A DNA stretch of 64,000 bases from [Zimmermannella] alba NBRC 15616 (GTDB lineage Bacteria > Actinomycetota > Actinomycetes > Actinomycetales > Microbacteriaceae): assembly GCF_001570905.1 (NCBI RefSeq), contig NZ_BCSO01000008.1, positions 1 to 64,000 on the forward strand. The letters run 5' to 3'. The translations under genes and the position numbers were made by a program. This document shows positions 9,657 to 19,270 of the stretch, piece by piece (the first letter of the stretch is position 1; each line of letters opens with the position of its first letter). The notes below the pieces were generated by a model. That model worked only from the letters and a program-made list of their open reading frames with translations, had not been told where the DNA came from and did not search any database.

Positions 9657-12224
9657 CTACGCGCGCATGGTGGCGCCGAAACGCTCCTGGGCGAGTGCAG
9701 CGCCCGCTTCCTTGGCTTCGCTTGCCTCAGCTGCTGTGAGCGTGCGGTCGCCCGCACGGAATCGAAGCGCGAAGGTGAGCGACTTCTCGTCGTCAGTAAG
9801 GCCCTGGCCTCGGTAGTCGTCGACGAGCGTGATCGACTCGAGCAGCTCGCCCGTGCCCTCGGCAACGGCGGCCTGCACCTCAGCGGCTGGCACGTTCGCC
9901 TTCACGACGAGCGACAGGTCCTGGGTTGCCGCCGGGTACCCGGCGATGAGGCCCGGAATCACCTCGCGACGTCCAGCTTCGAGCAGCGCGTCAAGGTTCA
10001 TCTCGACGGCACACACGCGACCGGGGAGGTCACGCTCGGCACTCACCTCGGGGTGGAGCTCGCCAGCGAAGCCGACCGAGACGAGCTCGTCGCCCTGTCG
10101 GACGAAGAGTTCCGCCGTGCGCCCCGGGTGGAAGGCCGCGTGCGAGCCCTGTGCGATGACGAGTTCCGTCGCCACCGCGTGCGCAGCGAGGCGTGCGAGA
10201 TCGAGTGCATCCACCCAGTCGTAGCCGAAGGCAGCCTGTCCGGGGCCCTTGGCGACGCGGTCGCCGACGAGCATCGCGCCGAGGTAGCGCGGCTGCTCCG
10301 GCAGGCCCTGCTCCAGGGCAGACAGTTCAGCATCGCTCGGGCGAGCGGCAACGGGCGGAAGCTCCGAAACACCGAGCTCAGCCCCCTCACGCGGGAGGAA
10401 CACGTGACCGATCTCGAAGATCGAGAGGTCGGTCATGCCGCGCGACACGTTGCGGTGTGCGACGCCAATGAGGCCCGGCAGCATGCTTCGGCGCAGCCAT
10501 GCTGTCTCCGAGTCGAGGGCGTTTGCGAGCTTGACGTGGTCGTGTGCTTCACCGCTCGCGTCACCGAAGAGCGTGTTGTCCGCGAGGGTCGTGAAGGGGT
10601 AGCTCAGCACCTCCACGCTGCCCGCTGCGGCAAGCGTGTTGGCGAGCTGGCGGCGAAGGCTCTGTTCGCGCGTGAGGCCACGCCCGGAGGGGGCGACCGG
10701 TAGCACCGAGGGGATGCGGTCGAAGTCGCCGAGGCGACCGATTTCCTCGATGAGGCTCACTTCGTCGACGAGGTCGGGGCGCCAGCTCGGGACCGTCACC
10801 TGGAGCGTCTCATCGTTGGATGCTTCGACCTGTGCGCCGATTGCGGTGAGCGAGCGGATGATCTCGTCACGCTCGTAGTCAATGCCCATCCGCTCAGCGG
10901 CAGCATTTGCCCGAAGCGACAGCGTACGCAGCTCAGACGCCTCGCCAACGATCGTGCCAGCCGGCGCGAGGCGTGCACCCGCGAGCTCGATCGCGAGCTC
11001 AGCGACGCGCGCGGCGGCCGCGACGGCCACGCGCGGGTCGACCCCGCGCTCAAAGCGGCGCGAGGCCTCCGAGGGCAGCTTGTGACGACGTGCGCTGCGG
11101 GCAATCGAGATCTGCGCGAAGTTTGCAGCCTCGATGAGGAGGTCGGTCGTCGTGTCGCTGATCTCGGTCTCGGCCCCGCCCATGACGCCGGCGATCCCGA
11201 TCGGGCCGCGGTTGTCGGCGATCACGATGTCTTCGGTGCTCAGTTCGCGGTCCTTGCCGTCGAGCGTGGTGATCCGCTCCCCTGCGCTCGCGCGACGCAC
11301 GACGATGCCTCCGTCGAGCTTTGCGAGGTCGTAGCCGTGAATCGGCTGCCCGAGCTCGAGGCACACGTAGTTCGTGATGTCGATGAGGAGGCTCTTCGAG
11401 CGGATACCCGCGAGTTCGAGGCGCGTGCGCATCCACTGGGGCGTGCGACGCGACGGGTCAGCGCCCTCCAGCACAAAGGCGGCAAACACGGGGCACATGG
11501 TCTGGTCACGGACGGCGAGCTCGTCAGCGACGGTCACCGGCACGCGAATGGATGCGGCGTCCGGAGCCACTGCCTGCTCGGCGAGCGCTGCGAGCTCGTT
11601 CCGGAACGCCGGGTCACGGAATGCTGCACCGGTTGCGTGGCTGTACTCGCGTGCGAGACCGCGCATCGACAGCGCGTAACCGCGGTCGGGGGTGACGTTG
11701 ACGTCGACTGCCTGCTCGTCGAGGCCGAGGAGCGAAATGGCGCTCGTGCCAACCTCAGGGTCGAGGCCAAGCGTCGAGAGCACGAGGATGCCATCGTGGT
11801 CTTCGCCGATGCCGAGCTCGCGCACGGAGGCGATCATGCCGTCCGAGATGTGGCCGTAGGTCTTGCGCGCAGCAATCGCGAAGCCGCCCGGAAGCACAGA
11901 GCCCGGCAGCGTCACGACGACCTTGTCGCCCACCTCGAAGTTGTGGGCACCGCACACGATGCCACGGACGTCCGCGCCGCCATCGGCTGCGGTCTGCCCT
12001 TCCGGAGCCACGCGAACCTGGCACCAGTTGATCGTCTTGCCGTTCGACTGCGGTTCGGGGGTGCGTTCGAGCACCTCACCGACGACGACCGGACCGGTCA
12101 CGTCAAAACCGAGAATTTCTTCGTCTTCGAGGCCAACGCGAACAAATGCGTCAAGAACCTCTTGCGGCGTTGCCTCGACCGGCAGTTCAACCCATTCACG
12201 CAGCCAGCTCAGTGGAGCCCGCAT
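9657..12224 (-). CDS. pheT: Phenylalanyl-tRNA synthetase beta subunit
   Basis: Large subunit of the alpha2-beta2 phenylalanyl-tRNA synthetase. The 855 residues show the usual order: N-terminal EMAP-like tRNA-binding region (residues about 40-160), B3/B4 editing region (about 240-410), B5 DNA-binding-like domain, catalytic-like core (about 500-700) and the C-terminal FDX-ACB anticodon-binding domain ending in the last 95 residues. The ATG directly follows the pheS stop with no gap, so the two subunits are translationally coupled. Confidence 0.96.
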   Translation of the reverse strand: MRAPLSWLREWVELPVEATPQEVLDAFVRVGLEDEEILGFDVTGPVVVGEVLERTPEPQSNGKTINWCQVRVAPEGQTAADGGADVRGIVCGAHNFEVGDKVVVTLPGSVLPGGFAIAARKTYGHISDGMIASVRELGIGEDHDGILVLSTLGLDPEVGTSAISLLGLDEQAVDVNVTPDRGYALSMRGLAREYSHATGAAFRDPAFRNELAALAEQAVAPDAASIRVPVTVADELAVRDQTMCPVFAAFVLEGADPSRRTPQWMRTRLELAGIRSKSLLIDITNYVCLELGQPIHGYDLAKLDGGIVVRRASAGERITTLDGKDRELSTEDIVIADNRGPIGIAGVMGGAETEISDTTTDLLIEAANFAQISIARSARRHKLPSEASRRFERGVDPRVAVAAAARVAELAIELAGARLAPAGTIVGEASELRTLSLRANAAAERMGIDYERDEIIRSLTAIGAQVEASNDETLQVTVPSWRPDLVDEVSLIEEIGRLGDFDRIPSVLPVAPSGRGLTREQSLRRQLANTLAAAGSVEVLSYPFTTLADNTLFGDASGEAHDHVKLANALDSETAWLRRSMLPGLIGVAHRNVSRGMTDLSIFEIGHVFLPREGAELGVSELPPVAARPSDAELSALEQGLPEQPRYLGAMLVGDRVAKGPGQAAFGYDWVDALDLARLAAHAVATELVIAQGSHAAFHPGRTAELFVRQGDELVSVGFAGELHPEVSAERDLPGRVCAVEMNLDALLEAGRREVIPGLIAGYPAATQDLSLVVKANVPAAEVQAAVAEGTGELLESITLVDDYRGQGLTDDEKSLTFALRFRAGDRTLTAAEASEAKEAGAALAQERFGATMRA

Positions 12225-13274
12225 TTAGATCACCATCCCGAACTGTTCGCTGAATCGGACGTCGCCTTCGACCATGTCGCGCATGTCGGTGAGGCCGTTG
12301 CGGAACATGAGCGTGCGCTCGGTTCCCATGCCAAAGGCAAAGCCCTGGTATTCCTCCGGGTCAACACCTGCTGCCCGGAGCACATTGGGGTGCACCATGC
12401 CGCAGCCACCCCATTCGATCCACCGCGGGCCGCCCTTGGCGCCCGGGTGCCAAATGTCCATTTCGGCACTCGGCTCGGTAAACGGGAAGTAGTTGTTGCG
12501 CAAGCGAATCTTCGCTTCGTCACCGAACATGGCGCGCGCAAAGTGCTCAAGCGTGCCACGAAGGTGCGCCATCGTGAGGCCCTTGTCTATGGCGAGGCCC
12601 TCGAACTGCATGAAGACGGGCGTGTGCGTCGCGTCGAGTTCGTCAGTGCGGAAGGTGCGCCCCGGGCAGAGCACGTAGAGCGGAACACCGCGCTCAATGA
12701 GCGAGCGAACCTGGACGGGCGAGGTGTGCGTGCGCATGAGGAGGTGGCGCTCGACCGGCTCCACAAAGAAGGTGTCCTGCATGGCACGGGCCGGGTGATC
12801 GGCGTCGAAGTTCAGAGCGTCAAAGTTGAACCATTCGCTCTCGAGCTCCGGGCCGTCGGCGATTTCCCACCCCATGCCGACGAAGATGTCGCTCACACGG
12901 TCCTGGAGCGCGGTGAGCGGGTGGCGCGCGCCCAGGCGCTGACGCGTCGGCGCTGCCGTCACATCCACGGTCTCCTGCGCGAGACGCTCACGCTTCTCAC
13001 GCTCAAGGATGTCGTCCTGCTTCGCCTGGAACGCCTTGTTGACTTCGCCACGCGCCTGGCCGACAAGCTTGCCAGCCTCCTTCTTCTGCTCCTTCGGAAC
13101 ATTACGGATCTCAGCGTTGAGGAGCGCAAGGGGCGAGCCTTCAGCCATGTGGGCCTTCTGGGCGGCCTTCAGCTCGGTCGAGGTCGAGGCGGCGGCCAGC
13201 GCGGCGAGTGCCGCGTCAAGGGCCGACTGCACCGCCTCCGGGGTCAAGGTCAGGGCGTTCTCTGCTTCACTCAC
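12225..13274 (-). CDS. pheS: Phenylalanyl-tRNA synthetase alpha subunit
   Basis: Catalytic subunit of phenylalanyl-tRNA synthetase, class II. The first 100 residues form the coiled-coil tRNA-binding arm, rich in Ala, Lys and Glu. Catalytic motifs follow: HPARAMQDTF (motif 1 region), FRTDELDATH (motif 2) and FGMGTERTLM (motif 3). The 349-residue length is normal. The start is a GTG whose upstream sequence has no ribosome site but a -10 hexamer 8 bases away, suggesting a leaderless mRNA. It is co-transcribed with pheT. Confidence 0.96.
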   Translation of the reverse strand: MSEAENALTLTPEAVQSALDAALAALAAASTSTELKAAQKAHMAEGSPLALLNAEIRNVPKEQKKEAGKLVGQARGEVNKAFQAKQDDILEREKRERLAQETVDVTAAPTRQRLGARHPLTALQDRVSDIFVGMGWEIADGPELESEWFNFDALNFDADHPARAMQDTFFVEPVERHLLMRTHTSPVQVRSLIERGVPLYVLCPGRTFRTDELDATHTPVFMQFEGLAIDKGLTMAHLRGTLEHFARAMFGDEAKIRLRNNYFPFTEPSAEMDIWHPGAKGGPRWIEWGGCGMVHPNVLRAAGVDPEEYQGFAFGMGTERTLMFRNGLTDMRDMVEGDVRFSEQFGMVI

Positions 13275-13282
13275 AGCATGCG

Positions 13283-13288
13283 AGTCTA
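13283..13288 (-). promoter_or_regulatory. -10 element of a likely leaderless pheS mRNA
   Basis: TAGACT on the minus strand ends 8 bases before the pheS GTG, inside the short gap after gluD. No ribosome site lies between. The -35 is not recognisable. Confidence 0.4.
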
Positions 13289-13301
13289 TCGGCTCGTCTG
13301 C

Positions 13302-14273
13302 CTAGTCTCCGCGCCGATGGTGGCCAAGCATGCCCGATGGTGCAGAACCAGAAATCGAGATGAGTGCGGTGTCCGTACCCGGCTCCCCTTCACTTGGTCG
13401 AGGTTGCGGACCGCCTCGCTTCGTGGTGCGCCGTCGGGCGCCAATCGCCTGCGGGCCGGTACGTCGGGCAAGCCAACGTGCGAACCATGACAGGGCCAGG
13501 TTCACTGACAGGTACACCACGAGCACGATCAGGAAGACCGAGAATGACACCTTGGTCGAGCCGAGCGAATCTCGCATCTGCTGCGAGATGCGAAGGATCT
13601 CGGGAAACGCCACGACATAAGCCAGTGAGGTGTCCTTCAGCAGCACGACCAGCTGCGCCACGATGATCGGCAGCATTTGTCGGAACGCCTGCGGGAATTC
13701 CACGAGCATGCGTGTCCGCAGCGGTGTCAGACCAAGCGAGAGTCCTGCCTCACGCTGCCCTTTGGGAAGTGCGGCAAGACCGGCGCGGAGCGCTTCGCCG
13801 ATGATGGCACCGTTGTAAAGCGCGAGCGCGCCAACCGCGGCCCAGTACCCCTCGGTCGCGAGCGCGAGCAGGATGAAGAGCATCATGAGCAGAATCGGCA
13901 TGCCACGAAGGAATTCGAGAACGATGGTGGCCGGTACCCGGATCCAGGCCTGCCGTGCCGTACGGAGGAAGGAGAACACCACCCCGATCACGAGCGCGAG
14001 GATTGCTGCGAGCGCGGCCACACGAAGCGTTCCCATCAAGAGACCATCGACCAGAAGCCTGCGCCAGAACACGACGTCCCGGGCAAAGTCCCAGCGTTCG
14101 GGTGACCACAGCCCCGTGAGTTTCGCTCCGTTGACCGTCGTTCGTTCTTGGCCAAGAGCCCAGAGGAGCCATGCCACTCCCGCGAGCACAAGAACGGTGG
14201 TCAGCGCGGAGAGCACGCGATTGCGACGTCGGGCCTTCGGCCCTGGTGCGTCATAGAGGACTGAACTACTCAT
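13302..14273 (-). CDS. gluD: Glutamate-type ABC transporter permease GluD
   Basis: Inner-membrane permease of a polar amino acid importer. An N-terminal membrane helix (about residues 20-40) precedes the HisM-type permease domain with the EAA loop (GEALRAGLAALPKGQREAGLSLG region, about 160-180) and four or five further helices. The C-terminal 45 residues are polar and cytoplasmic. It overlaps gluC by 4 bases (ATGA). The gene order gluA-gluB-gluC-gluD is that of the Corynebacterium glutamate system; substrate specificity is inferred from this and could be another acidic or polar amino acid. Confidence 0.88.
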   Translation of the reverse strand: MSSSVLYDAPGPKARRRNRVLSALTTVLVLAGVAWLLWALGQERTTVNGAKLTGLWSPERWDFARDVVFWRRLLVDGLLMGTLRVAALAAILALVIGVVFSFLRTARQAWIRVPATIVLEFLRGMPILLMMLFILLALATEGYWAAVGALALYNGAIIGEALRAGLAALPKGQREAGLSLGLTPLRTRMLVEFPQAFRQMLPIIVAQLVVLLKDTSLAYVVAFPEILRISQQMRDSLGSTKVSFSVFLIVLVVYLSVNLALSWFARWLARRTGPQAIGARRRTTKRGGPQPRPSEGEPGTDTALISISGSAPSGMLGHHRRGD

Positions 14274-14917
14274 CGAAGCACCGCAACCTTTCGTTCGATG
14301 CGCTCAGCAACTTGACCGAGCGGAATCGTGATGACCAGGTAGCACAGTGCCGTTCCGATAAGAATCGGGATCACCTGGTCGCCGTTGGCGTTCGTCAAGA
14401 TCTTTGACGTGGCAACGAGTTCAACGACGTAAAAACCCGCTGCGACAGAGGTATTTTTCGTGAGGGCAATGAAGACGTTGATGAGCGGAGGAACGACCAT
14501 TCGCAGCGCCTGCGGAAACACAATGTGGGCGACTGTTTGGCCAAAGGTCATCCCGATGCTTCGCGCGGCTTCTGCCTGCCCAATAGGCACACCGTTGATG
14601 CCGGAACGGAGGGCCTCAGCGACAAACGGCGAGGTGTAGACCGCAAGGGCAACAGTTGCGCTCAGCATGTAGTCGAGTCGCACCTGCAGTGTCGGCAAGA
14701 CGATGGCGAAGAAGAAAAAGACGAGCGTCAGTGGCGTATTTCGCACCGTCTCGGTCCACAGCGTCGCCAGCCCGCGCAAGCTTGAAATAGGTGAGATACG
14801 CATGACTGCAACGATCATGCCGATCACGGCGGCACCCATGCCGCCGCCGAGCAACAACTGCAGGGTGACGAGAAACCCTTGTCCATAGGCACCGAGATTG
14901 TCGAGAACTGCCTGCAT
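14270..14917 (-). CDS. gluC: Glutamate-type ABC transporter permease GluC
   Basis: Second permease of the importer, partner of GluD. It is hydrophobic with about five membrane helices and contains the EAA loop (EALRSGINGVPIGQAEAARS region). The start at 14917 was chosen over 14953 because GGAAGG lies about 10 bases in front of it, giving 215 residues, close to the family length. A GC-rich stem-loop lies between gluB and this gene, so permease message is probably made in smaller amounts than binding-protein message. Confidence 0.88.
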   Translation of the reverse strand: MQAVLDNLGAYGQGFLVTLQLLLGGGMGAAVIGMIVAVMRISPISSLRGLATLWTETVRNTPLTLVFFFFAIVLPTLQVRLDYMLSATVALAVYTSPFVAEALRSGINGVPIGQAEAARSIGMTFGQTVAHIVFPQALRMVVPPLINVFIALTKNTSVAAGFYVVELVATSKILTNANGDQVIPILIGTALCYLVITIPLGQVAERIERKVAVLR

Positions 14918-14964
14918 GACGATGTGTCCTTCCAACCGGGCTTGGGCGAACATGCCCCAGCCGG

Positions 14965-14990
14965 GCCCCAGCCGTCATCACGGCTGGGGC
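14965..14990 (-). terminator. Intercistronic stem-loop between gluB and gluC
   Basis: An 11-bp perfect stem (14965-14975 and 14980-14990) with a 4-base loop follows the gluB stop by 9 bases. No T-run follows on the minus strand, so partial termination or protection of the gluB 3' end is more likely than a full stop. Such hairpins after binding-protein genes are a known way to raise their level over the permeases. Confidence 0.6.
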
Positions 14991-14999
14991 CTCACGGGA

Positions 15000-15881
15000 T
15001 TAATAGCGGTCCGGCTTTGGTGCTTCCGGGACAGGAAGGACACTGCCGACCGTCTGAGTCCAGGCTGCTTCCCAACGCCCGTCAGCGACAGCGGCGTCGA
15101 TGGTGTCGTTGACGAAGGTGCGGAATGCTTCGTCACCCTTCGCGAGGCCGATGCCATAAGGTTCCTCGGTGAATGTGCCGTCAACAACCTCGAATTCACC
15201 CGCATTCTGGGCAACGAGGCCCGCGAGAATCACGTTGTCCGTGGTCAGTGCGTCAGCTTGACCAGTGCGGATCGGCTCGAGGCAATCCGAATACTTGTCG
15301 ACGGTGAGCACCTTGTCAGTGTGCTCACGGACGTTCTTCTCTGAGGTCGATCCAGTCACGGTGCACACCGTTGCCTCCCCGAGGGAACTCGGCTCGCTCG
15401 TAATCTGCTTCGGGTTTCCGGACGGCACGAGGAACGACTGACCCGCGGTGTAGTACGGACCCGCAAAGTCGATGACTTCCTTGCGCTTGTCGTTAATCGT
15501 GTAGGTCGCGATCACCAGGTCGACCTGGCCGTTCTGGATGAACGGTTCGCGATTTTGGGAAACGGTCTCAACCCATTCGATCTTGTCGGCGGGGATGCCG
15601 AGCTCCCCGGCGATGATCTTGCCCATTTCAACGTCAAATCCTTCGGGCTTGCCCGATGCTCCCATGAGGCCGAAAAGTGGCTGATCGAACTTCGTGCCGA
15701 TGCGAATTGTGCCCTTGTCCTTGAGCGAAGCCATCGTGGTGCCCGCCTCAAAGGTTGCGTTTTCGTTGACGGCAGGACCCTGGCTGGCCGGAGAACTCGC
15801 CTCCGAGTTCGTGCAGCCAGTGAGCCCAGCTGCAGCCACCAGCGCAATTGCGACGGAGGTAACGAGGGATTTCAGCTTCAT
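15000..15881 (-). CDS. gluB: Glutamate-type ABC transporter substrate-binding lipoprotein GluB
   Basis: Extracytoplasmic receptor of the importer. A lipoprotein signal peptide is clear: basic start, hydrophobic run and lipobox LTGC with Cys at about residue 23. A short Ser/Ala-rich linker leads to a type 3 periplasmic-binding domain (SBP_bac_3) with the FDV(E)MGKI signature near residue 80 and LVIATYTI near 125. The 293-residue length fits the GluB family. It lies between gluA and gluC. Glutamate is the likely ligand; aspartate, glutamine or another polar amino acid cannot be excluded. Confidence 0.9.
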   Translation of the reverse strand: MKLKSLVTSVAIALVAAAGLTGCTNSEASSPASQGPAVNENATFEAGTTMASLKDKGTIRIGTKFDQPLFGLMGASGKPEGFDVEMGKIIAGELGIPADKIEWVETVSQNREPFIQNGQVDLVIATYTINDKRKEVIDFAGPYYTAGQSFLVPSGNPKQITSEPSSLGEATVCTVTGSTSEKNVREHTDKVLTVDKYSDCLEPIRTGQADALTTDNVILAGLVAQNAGEFEVVDGTFTEEPYGIGLAKGDEAFRTFVNDTIDAAVADGRWEAAWTQTVGSVLPVPEAPKPDRY

Positions 15882-15950
15882 TGCATGACTCTCTCTGTGA
15901 ACGGTTTCGTCATTGAAACCGGGTGTGAGGGGTGTTGAGTTGTCTCTCGC

Positions 15951-16724
15951 CTAGTGAGCGAGAATCTTGGAGAGGAAGTTTTGTGCTCGTTCAGACGACG
16001 GCGCAGTGAAGAACGTGTCGGGCGCAGCTTCTTCAACGATGGCACCGTCGGCCATGAAGATGACACGATCTGCAGCGCGACGTGCGAATCCCATCTCGTG
16101 GGTTACCGCGATCATCGTCATGCCTTCGTCGGCGAGCTCGATCATGACGTCGAGGACCTCATTGATCATTTCTGGATCAAGCGCTGAGGTCGGTTCATCA
16201 AGCAGTATGACCTTGGGGTTCATGGCGAGGGAGCGCGCGATAGCGACTCGTTGTTGTTGGCCGCCCGAGAGCTGTGCTGGCAGTTTGTCTCGATGCTCGG
16301 CTACACCAACTCGGCGCAGGAGCTCCAATGCGCGCTCGTCCGCTTCTTTTCGGCCAACACCGCGAACACGCCGAGGGCCGAGCGTCACGTTCTCGAGCAC
16401 CGTCTTGTGGGCAAAGAGGTTGAAGGACTGAAACACCATGCCGACGTCGCTGCGCAACTCAGCCAGGGCCTTCCCTTCCTCAGGCAAGGAGACCCCATCG
16501 ATGAGAATCTCACCGGAATCAATCGTTTCAAGGCGATTGATCGTGCGGCACAGCGTCGACTTTCCGGACCCTGAGGGGCCGATGACGACGACCACTTCGC
16601 CACGATTCACCGTCGTGGTGATGTCTTTCAAGACGTGGTGGTCCCCAAAGTACTTGTTGACATTGCGGATTTCGATCAAAGGCGATGCTGCCTTATTCGT
16701 GACCGCCCCATTGCGCTCATCCAT
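15951..16724 (-). CDS. gluA: Glutamate-type ABC transporter ATP-binding protein GluA
   Basis: ATPase that drives the GluBCD importer. Motifs are complete: Walker A GPSGSGKST, Q-loop VFQSF, signature LSGGQQQR, Walker B VILLDEPTSALD and switch histidine VTHEM. The start was placed at MDERNG (16724) instead of the longer frame to 16751, because a strong -10 TATAGT ends 7 bases before that ATG, so transcripts should begin right at it. The 257 residues match the PAAT family. It is the first gene of gluABCD, which sits between the rRNA methyltransferase gene and pheS. Confidence 0.92.
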   Translation of the reverse strand: MDERNGAVTNKAASPLIEIRNVNKYFGDHHVLKDITTTVNRGEVVVVIGPSGSGKSTLCRTINRLETIDSGEILIDGVSLPEEGKALAELRSDVGMVFQSFNLFAHKTVLENVTLGPRRVRGVGRKEADERALELLRRVGVAEHRDKLPAQLSGGQQQRVAIARSLAMNPKVILLDEPTSALDPEMINEVLDVMIELADEGMTMIAVTHEMGFARRAADRVIFMADGAIVEEAAPDTFFTAPSSERAQNFLSKILAH

Positions 16725-16731
16725 GCACACA

Positions 16732-16737
16732 ACTATA
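16732..16737 (-). promoter_or_regulatory. -10 element of a likely leaderless gluA mRNA
   Basis: TATAGT on the minus strand lies 7 bases before the gluA ATG, and no ribosome site is present. The -35 region is weak, as in many actinobacterial promoters. Confidence 0.45.
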
Positions 16738-16808
16738 TCGCTTGTGATCACTCGACGGGGATTCGCGCCGGGGTGTTCGGAAGCAAGTTCGGAACGGGGA
16801 CCGAGTGT

Positions 16809-17615
16809 CTAGGCTTCGGAGCGCTGCGCGAAGGCCGACTGGTAGAGGCACACGGATGCCGCGGTCGCGAGGTTCATCGACTCGGCGTCGCCGTAGATGG
16901 GAACGCGGATGACGTCGTCGACCTGGGCGAGCACCTCGTCCGTGAGGCCACGGGCCTCGTTGCCGAAGATCCAGGCCGTTGGCTCAGCGAGCGCTTCCAT
17001 CGAAAGTTCGGGGAGGTCACGCCCCTTGACATCTGCGGCTCGGGCGACAAGTCCTGCACCGCGAACCTGGCTGAGCGCCGTCTCGAAGTCAACATCGACG
17101 GCGACCGGCAGGTGGAAGATCGAACCCGTCGTCGAACGCACGACTTTCGGGTTGTACAGGTCGACAGCTCGGCCGGAGAGGATGACGGCATCCGCTCCTG
17201 CCGCGTCGGCGGCGCGAATGATGGTGCCAGCGTTGCCAGGGTCACGGACCTCTTCAAGGATGGCAACGAGCTTCGGCGCACCGTCAAGGATCGAGCGGAT
17301 GGACGTCGGGAACTGGCGGCACACTGCGATGACACCCTGCGGCGTGCGCGTGTCTGCCATTGCCTCGATGACGTCTTCGCTGGCGAAGATCACCTCGAGC
17401 TCAGCTTCGCGGGCGAGGTCCCCGAGGTCCTGGTGACGCTCGAGCGCGGTCGGGGTGATGTAGAGCTCTTCGACGAGATCGGGACGGTAGTTCAGTGCTT
17501 CGCGGAGCGCCTGCGGACCTTCGAGGAGGAACAGGCCTCGCTCTTGACGCTCGGACTTCTGCGCGAGTCGGCGGACTTCGCGAACACGAGCGTTGCGCGG
17601 GCTCTCGATCATCAT
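16809..17615 (-). CDS. TrmH/SpoU-family RNA 2'-O-methyltransferase
   Basis: Predicted to methylate a ribose 2'-OH in rRNA (or tRNA) using SAM through the knotted SPOUT fold. The three SpoU motifs are seen: NAGTIIRAADAAG (motif 1, about residue 125), FGNEARGL (motif 2, about 220) and SMNLATAASV (motif 3, about 245). An N-terminal substrate-binding domain of about 100 residues precedes it, as in RlmB/TsnR. The start at 17615 has GAGGAG 9 bases upstream; the frame extends to 17654. Placement after rplT matches the position of tsnR in mycobacteria. The modified base cannot be told from sequence. Confidence 0.88.
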   Translation of the reverse strand: MMIESPRNARVREVRRLAQKSERQERGLFLLEGPQALREALNYRPDLVEELYITPTALERHQDLGDLAREAELEVIFASEDVIEAMADTRTPQGVIAVCRQFPTSIRSILDGAPKLVAILEEVRDPGNAGTIIRAADAAGADAVILSGRAVDLYNPKVVRSTTGSIFHLPVAVDVDFETALSQVRGAGLVARAADVKGRDLPELSMEALAEPTAWIFGNEARGLTDEVLAQVDDVIRVPIYGDAESMNLATAASVCLYQSAFAQRSEA

Positions 17616-17687
17616 GGCGGGGAACTCCTCAAGGTTGTGGCTCCGACCGTTCACGTCGGCCAGCCGTTCACACGATACGACACAGCG

Positions 17688-17721
17688 ATGGGGCGGTCAG
17701 CATATGTGCTGACCGCCCCAT
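17688..17721 (-). terminator. Terminator of the infC-rpmI-rplT operon
   Basis: A perfect 15-bp stem (17688-17702 and 17707-17721) with a TATG loop lies 20 bases past the rplT stop. It is the strongest hairpin in this region. Confidence 0.85.
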
Positions 17722-17741
17722 TCGCAGGTTGCTGGGAAGGG

Positions 17742-18125
17742 CTACGCAGCCTTCTTCGCCGAGGTGTCGGCGGGGAGGGCGTCCTTGGCGAGCTTCACGA
17801 GCGCCGCGAAGGTAGCCGGCTCGTTCACGGCGAGGTCGGCAAGGATGCGACGGTCAACCTGGACACCAGCAAGGCCGAGGCCCTGGATGAAACGGTTGTA
17901 GGTGAGGCCGTTCTGACGAGCACCCGCGTTGATGCGCTGGATCCAGAGGCGACGGAACTCGCCCTTCTTCGCGCGACGGTCGCGGTAGCTGTAGACGAAG
18001 GAGTGGATGACCTGCTCCTTGGCCTTGCGGTAGAGGCGCGAACGCTGACCGCGGTAACCGGATGCGCGCTCGAGAGTAACGCGACGCTTCTTCTGGGCGT
18101 TGACTGCCCGCTTCACACGTGCCAT
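17742..18125 (-). CDS. rplT: 50S ribosomal protein L20
   Basis: Binds 23S rRNA early in large-subunit assembly. The sequence opens [15 protein letters not shown], and the 127-residue length and basic N-terminal extension followed by a globular helical domain are those of L20. It is third in the infC-rpmI-rplT operon, 38 bases after rpmI, with a terminator directly behind. Confidence 0.98.
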   Translation of the reverse strand: MARVKRAVNAQKKRRVTLERASGYRGQRSRLYRKAKEQVIHSFVYSYRDRRAKKGEFRRLWIQRINAGARQNGLTYNRFIQGLGLAGVQVDRRILADLAVNEPATFAALVKLAKDALPADTSAKKAA

Positions 18126-18163
18126 GTGAGTGTTCTCCTAAAGACTAAATGGGTAGTCGGCGC

Positions 18164-18358
18164 TTAGTGGCCGAGAAGCTTCTTGACGACCTTCGAGTCC
18201 GCCTTCGAGAGGACCTGGTCCTGGTTGAGTCGAGCCTTACGGCCAGGGGCCTTGACCTCGAGGTTGTGGCGCATGCCGGCCTGCTGCTTCATGATCTTGC
18301 CGGTGCCCGTGATCTTGAAGCGCTTCTTGGTGCCCGAGTGGGTCTTCTGCTTCGGCAT
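18164..18358 (-). CDS. rpmI: 50S ribosomal protein L35
   Basis: Small basic large-subunit protein of 64 residues beginning MPKQKTHSGTKKRFK, the L35 signature. It lies 22 bases after infC and 38 before rplT, the standard operon order. A good AGGAG-type ribosome site precedes the ATG. Confidence 0.98.
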   Translation of the reverse strand: MPKQKTHSGTKKRFKITGTGKIMKQQAGMRHNLEVKAPGRKARLNQDQVLSKADSKVVKKLLGH

Positions 18359-18380
18359 GGGATCTCCTTGCTGTGGTGGT

Positions 18381-19022
<642 letters not shown>

Positions 19023-19071
19023 GAGTTGCTCCTAACGTGGCGGGCGCGGGAACGGTTGACGACATCGCACC

Positions 19072-19093
19072 CACCATCGTGAGCACGATGGTG
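19072..19093 (-). promoter_or_regulatory. Stem-loop in the infC 5' leader
   Basis: A perfect 9-bp stem with a 4-base loop lies about 50 bases before the infC start in a leader of about 200 bases. It has no T-run. It may take part in control of infC-rpmI-rplT expression, but no known leader family was recognised. Confidence 0.4.
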
Positions 19094-19237
19094 TCGGCCA
19101 CCCGACTGCCTTGCGGCACGCCCCGAATGCTGATGCGTTCGGAGGGAGTGGCGAACCCGGTAACCTTTGGAGCGGTCAACGGGTGGGACGAAGTCCTCTT
19201 GATTCACACGGCATCTGCTGTGCAGACACCAGCGACC

Positions 19238-19246
19238 AGAATACCA
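19238..19246 (-). promoter_or_regulatory. Candidate extended -10 promoter of infC
   Basis: On the minus strand TGG is followed directly by TATTCT, an extended -10. No good -35 is seen. It would give a leader of roughly 210 bases, and it lies within the gap shared with the divergent DUF1844 gene. Confidence 0.3.
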
Positions 19247-19270
19247 GCTTTCTGCCGGAGAGGGAATACC

